From positions 620,001-684,000 of the forward strand of contig NZ_JUGF01000001.1 of assembly GCF_000799165.1 (NCBI RefSeq): a stretch of 64,000 nt of DNA, given 5' to 3'. The position numbers and the translations under genes were made by a program. Shown here one piece after another: positions 18,507-28,363 of the stretch. The notes beneath the pieces are model-generated. The model searched no databases. It was not told the origin of the DNA and saw nothing but the letters and a program-made list of their open reading frames with translations. Each line of letters starts with the position of its first letter. Positions within the stretch are counted from its first letter, which is position 1. The DNA is from Methylotenera versatilis 7 (GTDB lineage Bacteria; Pseudomonadota; Gammaproteobacteria; Burkholderiales; Methylophilaceae).

Positions 18507-21500
18507 ATGTCAAAAGTATTAAAAATTAAATCCCATTCTAATCGCCCGCCCGCCAAGGCACATTCACAACGCTTGCTTTACCTTGGCATTATTGCCGCCC
18601 TAGCCTCGCCAAACCTTGTATTAGCCGCGCCGTTAGATGTGGATTTACCAGCACAATCGCTGGCTTTATCATTACAACAACTCGGAAAAGCCGCAGGTTT
18701 AACCATTGTGGTAGATAGCAAACTGGTTGAAGGCAAATCCTCGCCATCGGTTAAAGGAAAACTGGAATCCAGCGAAATTTTGCGCAGACTGCTGCTTAAT
18801 AGCGAGTTGGGCCAAACAATTGAAGGCTCAAATGTCATTATTCAGCGCAAAACTGCCCTACCATCTGCTGAAAATCTGAAAAATAACCCTAACGATTTAC
18901 CCTTAAATACAGAGTTAAAAACCGTAGAAGTACGTGCCAAACGTTTCTACGAGATAGGCCCTCTACCTGGGTTGGGGTTAACTAAAGAACAAATTCCTGG
19001 CAATGTGCAAAGTATCTCAGCAAAAGAGATTAAAGACTCTCACGCACTCAGCCTGACTGATTTAATGAACCGAAAACTACAATCAGTTAACGTGAATGAT
19101 TATCAAGGCAATCCTTTTCAAATGGACGTCACCTACCGCGGTTTTACTGCAGGCCCACAAATTGGTACGCCACAAGGGTTAAGTGTGTTTCTTGATGGTA
19201 TTCGTGTGAATGAACCGTTCGGTGACGTGGTGAACTGGGACATGATTCCAATGAATGCATTGGCGGGTGTGGATGTATTCCCAGGCTCCAACCCTATCTT
19301 TGGACTGAACACCCTGGGTGGTGCATTTTCCATGAAAACCAAAGATGGATTTAGTAATGAAGGAGTAGATGCCGATATTTTAACGGGCTCTTTTGGTCGC
19401 AAACAACTGCAGGCAGAAGCTGGCTGGAATAACGGCACAGTCGCTTTATTTGGTGCTGGCAACTTCTTTTTAGAGGATGGATGGCGGGAGAATTCACCCA
19501 GCAAAGTAAATCAGTTCTTTGGTAAGGCAAGTTACAGAGGAGATAAGCTGGACTTGAATCTGAGTACACTTATCGTCGGCACAGATCTTGTCGGCAATGG
19601 ATTGTTACCCAGTGAAATGTATAAACAGAATAGAAATGGGTCTTTTACCGCCGAGGACACGACTAAAAACAGGTTACAACAATTTCAGCTATCAGGTGCT
19701 TTTCAAGCCACAGATACGTTTAGTATCACAGGACAAGTGTACCGTAGAAACAGCGACCGTAAACAGAGAGGTGCAGATGTTTACACTGAGTTCGGCGACA
19801 AAGCTAGAAACAGAAATTTAAGAGCTGGCGAAGAGTACACCTGTGTGTATAACAGTACGGGAAGAGCTGCAGAGTATGGTTTGCCCGATTATTATGTGCT
19901 AGATATACCCGATAATTTTGATACATTTGGATTTTCCAACGAATTTTTGTTTGATTATTTTATTCAAGACTACAACACAGCTACGCCTAATTATTCACTC
20001 TCAAACGGTGCGGCTGGGGCGCCGCCCGTCAGCGAATCATTTAACCGCGAGTTGCCGCGTGAGTTCGTCAGAATTGCTAACTTCAATTTCAATTTCCATA
20101 AAAATTTTCAGCAAACTAATTATGGAACAGGAACAACAGATTTAAGTGACGAATATGGAACAAGCCCTCTCGGAAATGGTGAGAATTTTTATAACTTCAA
20201 TGGAGCAATATTTAACAACATATTTGCACAAGGTTCGGATGCTGCACAAGGTTTGCCACTCAATACTAATTCGAATATCAACCCATTTGGCAGTTTTGAT
20301 TTTTACTATTACAGCGTAGATGACGATGGAAATGTAATGAAGCACATTGTGGCTTTTTTAAAACCAGACAATATGCAAAATTGTAATGACACACAAAACA
20401 CGCACAGAGGCGGTATTCGAGAGTTTTTAACAGAGTTAGACCCCATCACAAATAATCATATACGTGTAGATGGCTTGTATCAGGATAATGGCACAGGTAA
20501 AGGTGTTGTAGAAGGAACGCCCACCGCTATTTTCAACAATGGTTTTATTAATCAAGTAACGGACGGGGCATCTATTCAGTTCAACTGGAATTTTCCCAAA
20601 CATAAATTCATGGTGGGCGCGTCGATTGACAGTAATGAGGCGGAGTATGCCAATGAACAAATGTTGGGCTTGCTTGACCCTAGTAGAAAAGCCTATTTAG
20701 CACCCGATCAAATACGTTCTGAGTATGCAGCCGCCAGAATTGGTGTGAGTAATAACGATTTCGGTGGAAACTCCATCACCAAAAGTATCTATGCCAGTGA
20801 AACCTGGAGCCCCATCGAAACATTGCATATCTCAGGCGCTGTGCGTTATAACATGACCAAAACCAATATCGAGCTGGCGACTAGGAGGCTGCTGGATCAG
20901 TTTGACGATATTTCCAATTTTTACTCAACGCCCGATTATTATAATATTGCCGTCAATGGCGTTCGCCCGACTACTGGCTATAAGATCCCAGACCTGAGTA
21001 TGGTGTTGGAAGCGCCACAGAAAGAGAAGCATAGTTACTATTCACTTAACCCATCTTTGGGTGCAAGCTGGCAGGCGCAAGAGAACCTAAACATATTTGG
21101 TAATGTCAGCCAAGGAACCCGTACGCCCAGTGTGATCGAGTTAGGTTGTGCATTTGACCATACGCTTGTGCCCGGTCCGAGAGGGCCGTTAGAAAAAAGT
21201 ATTGCGGAAAATCGCTCATGTCATTTACCCAATACATTAGCTGGTGACCCACATCTACCACAAATTAAAGCGACCACTTTTGACCTTGGCGTACGCGGCG
21301 CGTATGCAAATTTATGGGGGTTTGATAATGTTGAATGGAATCTGGGGGTTTATCGCACCAATCTGAAAGATGATATTTACCTCATTACTTTTCCAGGCAA
21401 TAAGAATTTTTTTGACACGATTGGTAAAACACGCAGACAAGGTTTAGAAGCGGGCATCAGCGCAGCTTTTGGCAAAGCGTCGTTTCGTTTGAACTATGCA

Positions 21501-22175
21501 CTGACAGATGCGACTTTTCAAAGTAAATTTGAAATGGCGGCAGACGACAACAGCAGTGCAATACGCGCCGTGGATGGGGAATATTGCAATTACTTAGGCG
21601 TGTGTACTTATTCTGACCCTGAAGATGATGTTGGCCGTATTCGCGTAAAGCCGGGCAATCGCATGCCCGGTGTGCCGTTGCATAATCTGAATGCCAGCTT
21701 TAACTACGCACTGACATCAAATTGGCAGGTGGGTATTTCAGCCGTAGCGCATTCAAGCGCATTTTTGCGTGGCAATGAGAATAACGCGCACGAGCAAGGT
21801 AAAGGAATCACTGTCAGTCTTCCTACTTATGATGAGTTCGGTGCTCCCGATGGCGGTTTCCGACAAGTACAGCGCCGTCCTGCAAACAACCCGGGGAAAG
21901 TTGACGGTTATGCCACATTCAATTTCCAGACCAGCTATAAGTTCAATCAGGAATGGACAGGCACGATGATCATCAATAACTTGTTCGATAAAGAATATTT
22001 TAGTGCGGGTCGTTTAGGTCGCAATCCATTCTCCCCGTCAATCAATGGTGCAATTGGGCCTGATGGTTACAACCATAATTCGGGAGATTGGCTGAGTACC
22101 AATTTCTTGGCACCAGGAGCACCTAGAGGTGTTTGGTTTAGCTTAAATTGGCAGTTCGACCCCAATAAAAAATAA
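18507..22175 (+). CDS. TonB-dependent transducer receptor with STN domain (cluster 2)
   Basis: The protein has 1222 residues. Signal peptide about 1-40. STN domain about 44-115 (LDVDLPAQSLALSLQQLGKA). Plug from about 150, with the same conserved NVNDYQGNPFQMDVTYRGF block as the other two receptors. The barrel ends at the very C-terminus (GVWFSLNWQFDPNKK). Unlike the cluster 1 and 3 receptors it has no NTF2-like extension and no autotransporter partner. The barrel holds long variable surface loops, including one with a single Cys followed by GLPDYYV. Substrate unknown; signalling through the adjacent FecR and FecI is expected. A ribosome binding site (AAAGGA) precedes the ATG. Confidence 0.92.
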   Translation: MSKVLKIKSHSNRPPAKAHSQRLLYLGIIAALASPNLVLAAPLDVDLPAQSLALSLQQLGKAAGLTIVVDSKLVEGKSSPSVKGKLESSEILRRLLLNSELGQTIEGSNVIIQRKTALPSAENLKNNPNDLPLNTELKTVEVRAKRFYEIGPLPGLGLTKEQIPGNVQSISAKEIKDSHALSLTDLMNRKLQSVNVNDYQGNPFQMDVTYRGFTAGPQIGTPQGLSVFLDGIRVNEPFGDVVNWDMIPMNALAGVDVFPGSNPIFGLNTLGGAFSMKTKDGFSNEGVDADILTGSFGRKQLQAEAGWNNGTVALFGAGNFFLEDGWRENSPSKVNQFFGKASYRGDKLDLNLSTLIVGTDLVGNGLLPSEMYKQNRNGSFTAEDTTKNRLQQFQLSGAFQATDTFSITGQVYRRNSDRKQRGADVYTEFGDKARNRNLRAGEEYTCVYNSTGRAAEYGLPDYYVLDIPDNFDTFGFSNEFLFDYFIQDYNTATPNYSLSNGAAGAPPVSESFNRELPREFVRIANFNFNFHKNFQQTNYGTGTTDLSDEYGTSPLGNGENFYNFNGAIFNNIFAQGSDAAQGLPLNTNSNINPFGSFDFYYYSVDDDGNVMKHIVAFLKPDNMQNCNDTQNTHRGGIREFLTELDPITNNHIRVDGLYQDNGTGKGVVEGTPTAIFNNGFINQVTDGASIQFNWNFPKHKFMVGASIDSNEAEYANEQMLGLLDPSRKAYLAPDQIRSEYAAARIGVSNNDFGGNSITKSIYASETWSPIETLHISGAVRYNMTKTNIELATRRLLDQFDDISNFYSTPDYYNIAVNGVRPTTGYKIPDLSMVLEAPQKEKHSYYSLNPSLGASWQAQENLNIFGNVSQGTRTPSVIELGCAFDHTLVPGPRGPLEKSIAENRSCHLPNTLAGDPHLPQIKATTFDLGVRGAYANLWGFDNVEWNLGVYRTNLKDDIYLITFPGNKNFFDTIGKTRRQGLEAGISAAFGKASFRLNYALTDATFQSKFEMAADDNSSAIRAVDGEYCNYLGVCTYSDPEDDVGRIRVKPGNRMPGVPLHNLNASFNYALTSNWQVGISAVAHSSAFLRGNENNAHEQGKGITVSLPTYDEFGAPDGGFRQVQRRPANNPGKVDGYATFNFQTSYKFNQEWTGTMIINNLFDKEYFSAGRLGRNPFSPSINGAIGPDGYNHNSGDWLSTNFLAPGAPRGVWFSLNWQFDPNKK

Positions 22176-22250
22176 CGATTAAAACTTGAGCAAAAAAGTG
22201 GTTAAGTACGGCCACTAAATAAGAAACTTAACCCTTAAAACAACAACAAA

Positions 22251-22493
22251 ATGTTAATTAAACATGTAAAAACATCGAAAGACTTAAGTGATGCAACTTT
22301 TGTTGACATTCCCACTATCTTGCGTGAAGTAAAAGAGCATGGATTTTATTCAGCTTATTGCGTTAATTTAGTGCCGGATATTGTTGATCATCTTGCTTTG
22401 ATCAGTGAAATCAACCATATGGCTAGACGTGCTAATTTGCGTGTAACTTTTAACTCGGAAGAAAGTATCTGTGTTTTTGAGAATAAAGATTAA
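22251..22493 (+). CDS. Small conserved GF-SAYC/CVFE protein (cluster 2)
   Basis: The protein has 80 residues, begins 75 bases after the receptor stop on the same strand, and has no signal peptide or membrane helix. It aligns with the 78-residue product at 29500-29736. Shared features are I-x-x-EV-x-x-x-GF-x-SAYC, a D-x-x-D-x-x-A stretch, AN-x-R/A-LRV-x-FN and a C-terminal CVFE. Two Cys residues are conserved. I do not recognise the family. Its repeated place at the end of receptor clusters suggests a cytoplasmic accessory. Confidence 0.75.
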   Translation: MLIKHVKTSKDLSDATFVDIPTILREVKEHGFYSAYCVNLVPDIVDHLALISEINHMARRANLRVTFNSEESICVFENKD

Positions 22494-22523
22494 GCTACAT
22501 AAGAGTAAAGTTTTAAAATAGTA

Positions 22524-22564
22524 AAAAACAATACGGCGCTTTATAAAGCGCTGTATTGTTTTAA
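22524..22564. terminator. Bidirectional terminator
   Basis: A stem of AAAACAATACGGCGCTTT with a nearly perfect complement (AAAGCGCTGTATTGTTTT) and a very short loop. It lies between the convergent small protein (ends 22493) and CsbD gene (ends 22592) and can serve both. Confidence 0.8.
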
Positions 22565-22591
22565 TGTTAGATTGTTAACAAAAGATAAAAG

Positions 22592-22861
22592 CTACTCTTT
22601 ATCATCCGGCAACGGTTTCGCACCACTCTCTTTGGTAACTCTGGCATCTGGCTTGGCAAGATTGATCAGCATCGTTTCCCAATCAGATATTTGGCTGTGA
22701 GCATCATTTTCCGTGAGTCCGTATGTCGCTTGAATTTTACCGGATAATGCTTCACGTTGACCATTGATCACATCCAGATCGTCATCGGTTAATTTTCCCC
22801 ACTGCTCTTTCACATTGCCTTTCAGCTGCTTCCAGTTACCTTCAATTTGATCCCAAATCAT
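22592..22861 (-). CDS. CsbD-family stress protein
   Basis: The product has 89 residues if started at 22861, where AAAGGAGG stands just upstream of ATG. The frame is open to 22924 but lacks such a site there. The CsbD signature is clear: IEGNWKQLKGNVKEQWGKLT, then DDDLDVINGQREAL, followed by ATYGLTENDAHSQISDWE. It lies next to a BON-domain lipoprotein on the same strand, a pairing common in stress-response loci. Confidence 0.88.
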   Translation of the reverse strand: MIWDQIEGNWKQLKGNVKEQWGKLTDDDLDVINGQREALSGKIQATYGLTENDAHSQISDWETMLINLAKPDARVTKESGAKPLPDDKE

Positions 22862-22960
22862 ATAGCCTCCTTTTTTACTCGTTAAAGCATTTAGCCTAAT
22901 ACTTAGAGCATCAAATTTAAACAAAATTGCAATTAAATGATATTAATTTAATTGCAGTTA

Positions 22961-23278
22961 TTACTTTGCTTTAAGGTGGGTATCATTTTTAACGGATGTA
23001 ACGCCTTTAACACCACGCGCCACTTCTGCTGCTTTTTCTATGTCAGCCTGCGAATTTACGAAACCACTTAATTGCACCACGCCTTTAAATGTTTCTACGT
23101 TGATTTCTGCGGATTTTAAACTTGGCTCATTTAAAACAGCGGTTTTCACTTTTGCGGTAATTAAGCTGTCGTCAATATATTCTCCTGTGCTTTCTTTTTT
23201 TGCTGTGCCTGCACAAGCCACTAATGTTGCCAAAGCAGCTATCGTTAAAATACTAGAAATCTTTTTAAGGCTTTTCAT
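22961..23278 (-). CDS. BON-domain lipoprotein (OsmY-like)
   Basis: Started at 23278, the protein has 105 residues. A lipoprotein signal peptide ends in LVAC (ISSILTIAALATLVAC). A single BON domain follows (DDSLITAKVKTAVLNEPSLK, then INVETFKGVVQLSGFVNSQA, then VKGVTSVKNDTHLK). BON domains bind membranes and help the envelope resist osmotic stress. The frame is open to 23332, but MKSLKK at 23278 gives a normal signal peptide and follows a GGAG site. Confidence 0.88.
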   Translation of the reverse strand: MKSLKKISSILTIAALATLVACAGTAKKESTGEYIDDSLITAKVKTAVLNEPSLKSAEINVETFKGVVQLSGFVNSQADIEKAAEVARGVKGVTSVKNDTHLKAK

Positions 23279-23486
23279 ACGATTTACTCCATTTATTTGA
23301 ATGAATATTGGTAGAGTCATTTTGGGCTGCATATAAAAAATGTTCTGTGCGATAACGCACTTAAATAAATGTTTGTTTCTGCTAAATTCCTGTTAACTTG
23401 CCAATATCAGGGCGAATTATCTCTAATTGACACAAGAAATATGACTGAACAGACCATTAAAATGAACTCGGGATTTACTAGAGCAT

Positions 23487-24995
23487 ATGCAAAAAATCAA
23501 TCTAATTAATCTAACAATCGCCTTGTATACAACGTTAATTGTAGGCTGTTCATCTATCCCTTTAATGACACCAGACATGGCGTTACAATCGCCACACAAG
23601 GTGCAACTGGAAGGCGCAAATGGCAGTTTAAGCAATGCACAAAGCAAGCTCATACTGACCAAGCTTAAAAAAGACGGCGAAGATACCAGCATATTTGACA
23701 GGCATTTAGCGTTGGAATCGGAGATTGTCGGCAGCCCATTGATTATTGGCAACAAAGTCGATTTGCTGATTGATGGCCCTTCTACTTACCAAGCCATGAT
23801 GTTGGCGATTGAAAACGCCAAAGACCATATCAATATGGAAACTTACATCATTGAAGACGATGAAATTGGTCAAAAATTTTCCGAAGCGTTTATCAAAAAA
23901 CAACAAAGCGGCGTGCAAGTGAATTTGATTTATGACAGCGTTGGCAGTAGCAGTGCACCGAAAGAGTTTTTTAAAAAACTATCCGACGCTGGCGTTAACG
24001 TTCTGGAGTACAACCCGATTAACCCTTTAAATACACGAAAAGGTTGGGATGTGAATCAGCGCGACCATCGAAAGTTATTAATTGTAGATGGCGAAATTGC
24101 GTTTGTAGGCGGCATCAATATTAGCAGCGTCTATTCCAGCGGCTCTTTTGGCGGCTCTTCCAGCAAACCAAACAGAAAGTCTAAAAAACACCAAGAACAA
24201 AAACAGCCGGAAAACTCCATCCATTCAAATGTCGGCAATCCAAGTCTTGGTCCGGTATTAGTCAATAATCCACCACACCCCCCTGCAGCTTCAGAGATTG
24301 AAGGCACCCCTTGGCGCGATACACATATGCAAATGACAGGCCCAGTGGTGGCAGAGTTTCAAAAGCTATTTTTTGAGACTTGGGCAGCACAAAAAGGTCA
24401 TGAGCTTGCACGAAGGAATTATTACCCTGCGTTAACGAACCAGGGCAACGAAATCGTACGTGCCATTGGCAGCACCCCTGATGAGCCTTATAGCCAAATT
24501 TACTCTACATTGATTTCTGCAATTAATAGCGCAGAAACGCAGATTTTCTTAACAAATGCTTATTTTGTGCCAGATGCGCAATTGTTGGCCGCGTTAAAAG
24601 AAGCTGTTGCACGCGGCGTGGATGTACGCTTATTACTGCCAGAAAAAACCGACTCAAATATGGTGTTTCATGCTTCACGCTCGTTTTACGATGAGTTGCT
24701 GAATGCAGGCGTAAAAATATACGAAAGACAAGGCGCGTTACTGCATGCCAAAACTGCGCTAATTGACGGTGTTTGGTCAACTATTGGTTCTACCAATTTG
24801 GATTGGCGCAGTTTTGTGCATAATCAAGAAATTAATGCTGTGATGCTGGGGCAAGATTTTGGCGGAAAAATGCAGCAAGTGTTTGAAAAAGATTTAGCCG
24901 AATCTAAACAAATCACATTAAAAGACTGGCGCTCCCGCTCTGTTACTACGCGGTTAAAAGAACAAGCCGCTCGTTTGTGGGCAAGGTTTTTATAG
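23487..24995 (+). CDS. Cardiolipin synthase-like phospholipase D lipoprotein
   Basis: The protein has 502 residues. A lipoprotein-type N-terminus (NLTIALYTTLIVGC) is followed by two PLD domains with HRKLLIVDGEIAFVGG (near 195) and HAKTALIDGVWSTIGSTN (near 420). A low-complexity Ser/Lys/Gln/Pro-rich insert lies just after the first HKD motif (about 215-265). Length and organisation recall ClsC-type enzymes more than ClsB. It probably transfers phosphatidyl groups at the membrane. This is the second PLD-type synthase in the window. Confidence 0.85.
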   Translation: MQKINLINLTIALYTTLIVGCSSIPLMTPDMALQSPHKVQLEGANGSLSNAQSKLILTKLKKDGEDTSIFDRHLALESEIVGSPLIIGNKVDLLIDGPSTYQAMMLAIENAKDHINMETYIIEDDEIGQKFSEAFIKKQQSGVQVNLIYDSVGSSSAPKEFFKKLSDAGVNVLEYNPINPLNTRKGWDVNQRDHRKLLIVDGEIAFVGGINISSVYSSGSFGGSSSKPNRKSKKHQEQKQPENSIHSNVGNPSLGPVLVNNPPHPPAASEIEGTPWRDTHMQMTGPVVAEFQKLFFETWAAQKGHELARRNYYPALTNQGNEIVRAIGSTPDEPYSQIYSTLISAINSAETQIFLTNAYFVPDAQLLAALKEAVARGVDVRLLLPEKTDSNMVFHASRSFYDELLNAGVKIYERQGALLHAKTALIDGVWSTIGSTNLDWRSFVHNQEINAVMLGQDFGGKMQQVFEKDLAESKQITLKDWRSRSVTTRLKEQAARLWARFL

Positions 24996-25044
24996 TCTGA
25001 TCCTCTAGCTTAATATCAATCTTAAGGAAACTTAACCCAAAACA

Positions 25045-25953
25045 ATGTTATTAAAAACACGTATATTTAGAGTAATTTTATGCATTTCTAGTGTTTTATT
25101 CAGTTGTACTCAAGCATTTTCCGCAGAATCTACAACCCTTAAATACAACGCTGAGACTTTAAGTGAAAAGCACACAGAATTAACTAAGCAATTGAATAGT
25201 AACCAATTTAATCGCCCGCTTTATCTTAACTCTGAGGAGTCATCCGATAATTTAAAAGGCGAGATTTACGCTGTTGTTAACCACCCTTTTGCAAAAGTGA
25301 ATACTGCGCTCAATAACCCTGCGCATTGGTGCGATGTATTGATATTGCATATTAATATTAAATACTGCCAAGCAAGCAGCAATAAAAATGGTGCAGTGTT
25401 GAATGTTAACCTTGGTAAAAAGTACGATCAGTCGCTAGAAGACACTTCTCGCGTGGAGTTTAATTATCGCGAAATAGTCAGTTCTGCCGATTACTTTGCT
25501 ATTCAACTGAATGCAGAAAAAGGGCCGTTAGGCACATCTAATTACCGCATTTGGATTGAATCGATTCCGCTTAAAAATGGACAAACCTTTTTGCATTTTA
25601 CTTACACATATTCATTTGGTTTAACGGGCCGAGTTGCCATGAAAACCTATTTAGCGACCATCGGCAGGGATAAAGTTGGATTCACGCGCACCAACAAACA
25701 AGTAGATAGCAATCCGCCTGATTATATCCAAGGCGTACGGGGCGTGGTTGAGCGCAATACGATGCGCTATTATCTGGCAATTGATGCTTACCTTGCGACG
25801 CTAAATATAGCATCCGACAGCATGCCAGAAAAGCGCTTTCAGCTTTGGTATACCAGTAATGAAAATTATCCGCGCCAATTGCATGAGGTGGAACAAGCAG
25901 AATATATGGCAATGAAACGTAAGGAGTATAAACGCCAGCAAACAGCGCTTTAG
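25045..25953 (+). CDS. Secreted protein of unknown function
   Basis: The protein has 302 residues with a signal peptide ending near AFSAES (VILCISSVLFSCTQAFSAES). The mature part looks globular (CDVLILHINIKYCQ, with two Cys residues, then a beta-rich section and WIESIPLKNGQTFLHFTYTY). It starts 50 bases after the PLD gene, with AAGGAA upstream of the ATG, so the two may be cotranscribed. I do not recognise the family. A periplasmic or outer-membrane lipid-related role would fit the neighbour but is a guess. Confidence 0.7.
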   Translation: MLLKTRIFRVILCISSVLFSCTQAFSAESTTLKYNAETLSEKHTELTKQLNSNQFNRPLYLNSEESSDNLKGEIYAVVNHPFAKVNTALNNPAHWCDVLILHINIKYCQASSNKNGAVLNVNLGKKYDQSLEDTSRVEFNYREIVSSADYFAIQLNAEKGPLGTSNYRIWIESIPLKNGQTFLHFTYTYSFGLTGRVAMKTYLATIGRDKVGFTRTNKQVDSNPPDYIQGVRGVVERNTMRYYLAIDAYLATLNIASDSMPEKRFQLWYTSNENYPRQLHEVEQAEYMAMKRKEYKRQQTAL

Positions 25954-25974
25954 TTTCTTAAATGTAGATTTAGA

Positions 25975-26015
25975 AGAAAAAGCGCAAGCCAGCATACGGC
26001 TTGCACTTCTTATAA
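25975..26015. terminator. Probable terminator between convergent genes
   Basis: AAGCGCAAGCC and GGCTTGC-ACTT form a hairpin with the loop AGCATAC, bounded by A-rich and CTTCTT sequence. It lies between the ends of the secreted unknown (25953) and the YVTN protein (26049). The T-run is weak. Confidence 0.5.
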
Positions 26016-26048
26016 CGTTATTAATGTCTTATCTTAACTGTTTATACA

Positions 26049-27014
26049 CTAATGAATCACCACGCCCCACGGAAATTGACCCACTGGGATTTCACTTAAT
26101 ACAGCATTCTTTTCCGTATCAATGACAGTTACGCTATTGCTGCGACCGTTCGCAACATAGAGCTTTTTGCCATCAGGCGTTAGCGCCATATTCCAAGGAC
26201 GTTGACCAACAGGAATCGTCGTAATCACTTTATTATTAGCAGCGTCAATCACGCTAATATTGTGGTCACCGCCATTGCTCACATAAACACGGCTGCCGTC
26301 ATGCGAGACTTTCACACCATTTGAACGCAATCCCACATTGATGCGATGCAGCACTTTCCAATCACCTACCGATACCACCTCAACCAGATTAGCCGCCTCA
26401 TTGGCAATATATACCAGCTTGCCATCTGGTGAAAAGCCAATGCCACGCGGATGCTTAGTGGCTTTAATCAAATGCACCGATGTATGTGTCGTCACATCAA
26501 TCACATCTACATCGCCACTTTCTTCGTTACTTGCCAACAGCCATTTTCCTTCTGGTGAATATACGCAATGCTCAGGATTGCGACCTTGTGTTTTTGCGGT
26601 GTGTATCAGCTTTTCCGTCGCTAAATCTACAAATGAAACCGCATTTTCTTCTTCTAAACAAGCTGCGAGTGTTTTGCCATCTGGTGCAATATCAATGCCT
26701 TCTGGCTCGTCCCCTACTTTCACCAAACCGATTTGCTTGCCTTCTTTTACATCCACAATGGCCACTGCATTTTTATCACGCACCACCACATACAGTTTTG
26801 TGCCTTCAGGGTTTAATGCCACCGCTTGTATTTGCTTGCCAAACTTACCTTTTTTAGGCAGCGTATCCACCACTTTATCTGTAGCCGTATCAATCACCGA
26901 TACTTTGCCATCTTTTTCATTGGGCACATAGGCGAAAGGTTCTGCGAGTGCATAACCACTTAAAGACAGGGTAGTAAGTAAAGCTGAAAGTAAAACTGTG
27001 CGAGACACTTGCAT
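26049..27014 (-). CDS. YVTN beta-propeller repeat protein (periplasmic)
   Basis: The protein has 321 residues. The signal peptide ends at GYALAEP. The rest consists of about seven repeats of about 42 residues with the pattern Y-V-x-N-x-x-x-x-x-V-S-V-I-D-T (for example LYVANGRSNSVTVIDTEKNA and VYVSNGGDHNISVIDAANNK). This is a YncE-type propeller. Such proteins are common beside PQQ/methanol oxidation genes in methylotrophs, but the function is not established. A paralogue lies immediately upstream on the same strand. Confidence 0.88.
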   Translation of the reverse strand: MQVSRTVLLSALLTTLSLSGYALAEPFAYVPNEKDGKVSVIDTATDKVVDTLPKKGKFGKQIQAVALNPEGTKLYVVVRDKNAVAIVDVKEGKQIGLVKVGDEPEGIDIAPDGKTLAACLEEENAVSFVDLATEKLIHTAKTQGRNPEHCVYSPEGKWLLASNEESGDVDVIDVTTHTSVHLIKATKHPRGIGFSPDGKLVYIANEAANLVEVVSVGDWKVLHRINVGLRSNGVKVSHDGSRVYVSNGGDHNISVIDAANNKVITTIPVGQRPWNMALTPDGKKLYVANGRSNSVTVIDTEKNAVLSEIPVGQFPWGVVIH

Positions 27015-27180
27015 GATGATAAAACTCCTAATAATACAATCGAGAAAACAATGTACACAGTAGCTTTGTTGCTAAGGATTGGGTACGCAATTAATCATGA
27101 ATACAAACGGGATTTTTTCCTGCATCTATCGGGAATATATGAATCAAATGAATAGATTAAAGCAGTTAAGAAAACGCCGC

Positions 27181-28182
27181 CTACTGAATAGACGGTGATG
27201 CGATAAACTGTCCAAATGCACGGCTTTGCGCGCCAGTGGCAATACTCTGTATCACTTGATTGGTTTCGGCATCAATCACCGTCAGCGTATCGTCCATCCA
27301 ACTAGCCACGTAAATACGGTTATGTTGCGAATCATAACTGATACCTTCCGGCGTACCCCCCACTTTAATAGTGGCAATCACTTTTTGCGTTTCGGTGTCG
27401 ATAACCGATACGGTATCTGCTTGCGTATTGGTGACATAAATACGGCTGCCATCCGTGTTACTAGTCGCGCAGTAAGGGTGATTACCAACTGGAATGGTGG
27501 CAATCACCGCATCGCGATGCACATCGATTACCGACACCGTATTACTTTCAACATTCACCACATAAAGCAGCTTGCCATCGCCTGATAGCGCCATGCCAAA
27601 CGGATGTTTACCAACCGCAATTTTATGAGTGATTTGCATGGTTTTGGTATCAATCACGCCCACATCATTACTATCGCGATTAGCCACATATAAACTAGTG
27701 CCTTCGCGGTTTAACACCATGCCAGCTGGCAATTTACCCATTGCGATTGCATGGGTCTGTAAATAGTTTTTAGCATCAATCACCAACACTTGGTCATTAA
27801 ACCAATCGGCAACAAACAGTTGATCGCCACTTTTACTAACTGTCACACCAACAGGCGCAATGGTCAGCTTAATCTCATGTATGACTTGGTTGGTTAACAT
27901 ATCCAACACAGAAACCGAACGGCTTTCCACGTTGGTGATATACACGCGATTCTGCTTTGTATCTACCGCCACACCAACAGGTGCAATACCAACTTTAACG
28001 TTGCTTATCACTGTATTACTGGCCAGATTCACAACCGAAACAGTATTGTTACCCTGATTCGTCACATAAGCGAAAGGCGCGGCATTTGCCAGAAAACTCC
28101 AGCAAAGACATATGCCCACCAACACCACTGGTTTTATATTGAGCATACTAAATTTGTGCGAATGACGGCGATTGTGTTGCAT
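27181..28182 (-). CDS. YVTN beta-propeller repeat protein (second copy)
   Basis: The protein has 333 residues. The signal peptide ends near ANAAPF. Seven YVTN repeats follow (for example AYVTNQGNNTVSVVNLASNT, YVVNVESNTVSVIDVHRDAV, YVTNTQADTVSVIDTETQKV). It is homologous to the product at 26049-27014 but not nearly identical, so the duplication is old. It is transcribed divergently from the histidine kinase beginning near 28235-28364. Confidence 0.88.
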   Translation of the reverse strand: MQHNRRHSHKFSMLNIKPVVLVGICLCWSFLANAAPFAYVTNQGNNTVSVVNLASNTVISNVKVGIAPVGVAVDTKQNRVYITNVESRSVSVLDMLTNQVIHEIKLTIAPVGVTVSKSGDQLFVADWFNDQVLVIDAKNYLQTHAIAMGKLPAGMVLNREGTSLYVANRDSNDVGVIDTKTMQITHKIAVGKHPFGMALSGDGKLLYVVNVESNTVSVIDVHRDAVIATIPVGNHPYCATSNTDGSRIYVTNTQADTVSVIDTETQKVIATIKVGGTPEGISYDSQHNRIYVASWMDDTLTVIDAETNQVIQSIATGAQSRAFGQFIASPSIQ

Positions 28183-28363
28183 CTATAGTTTTTCATCTTT
28201 TTAGAGCTTTTCTGCGGCAAAGGTCGATGCAGAGTTGAGTGTTAAGAATACTGCATGGATTATAGTAGCGAGATACCGATACAAATCGCACACAAACTAT
28301 CATAGGATTTTTTCCCATAGTATATTGGGAATTTTACGATTGTTTGTAGCGACCTTATCAAGC

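Noticed and set aside
26338-26931. 197-codon plus-strand open frame
   Set aside because: It is antisense to the YVTN repeats, whose periodic codon pattern opens the opposite frame. It has no motif and no ribosome binding site.
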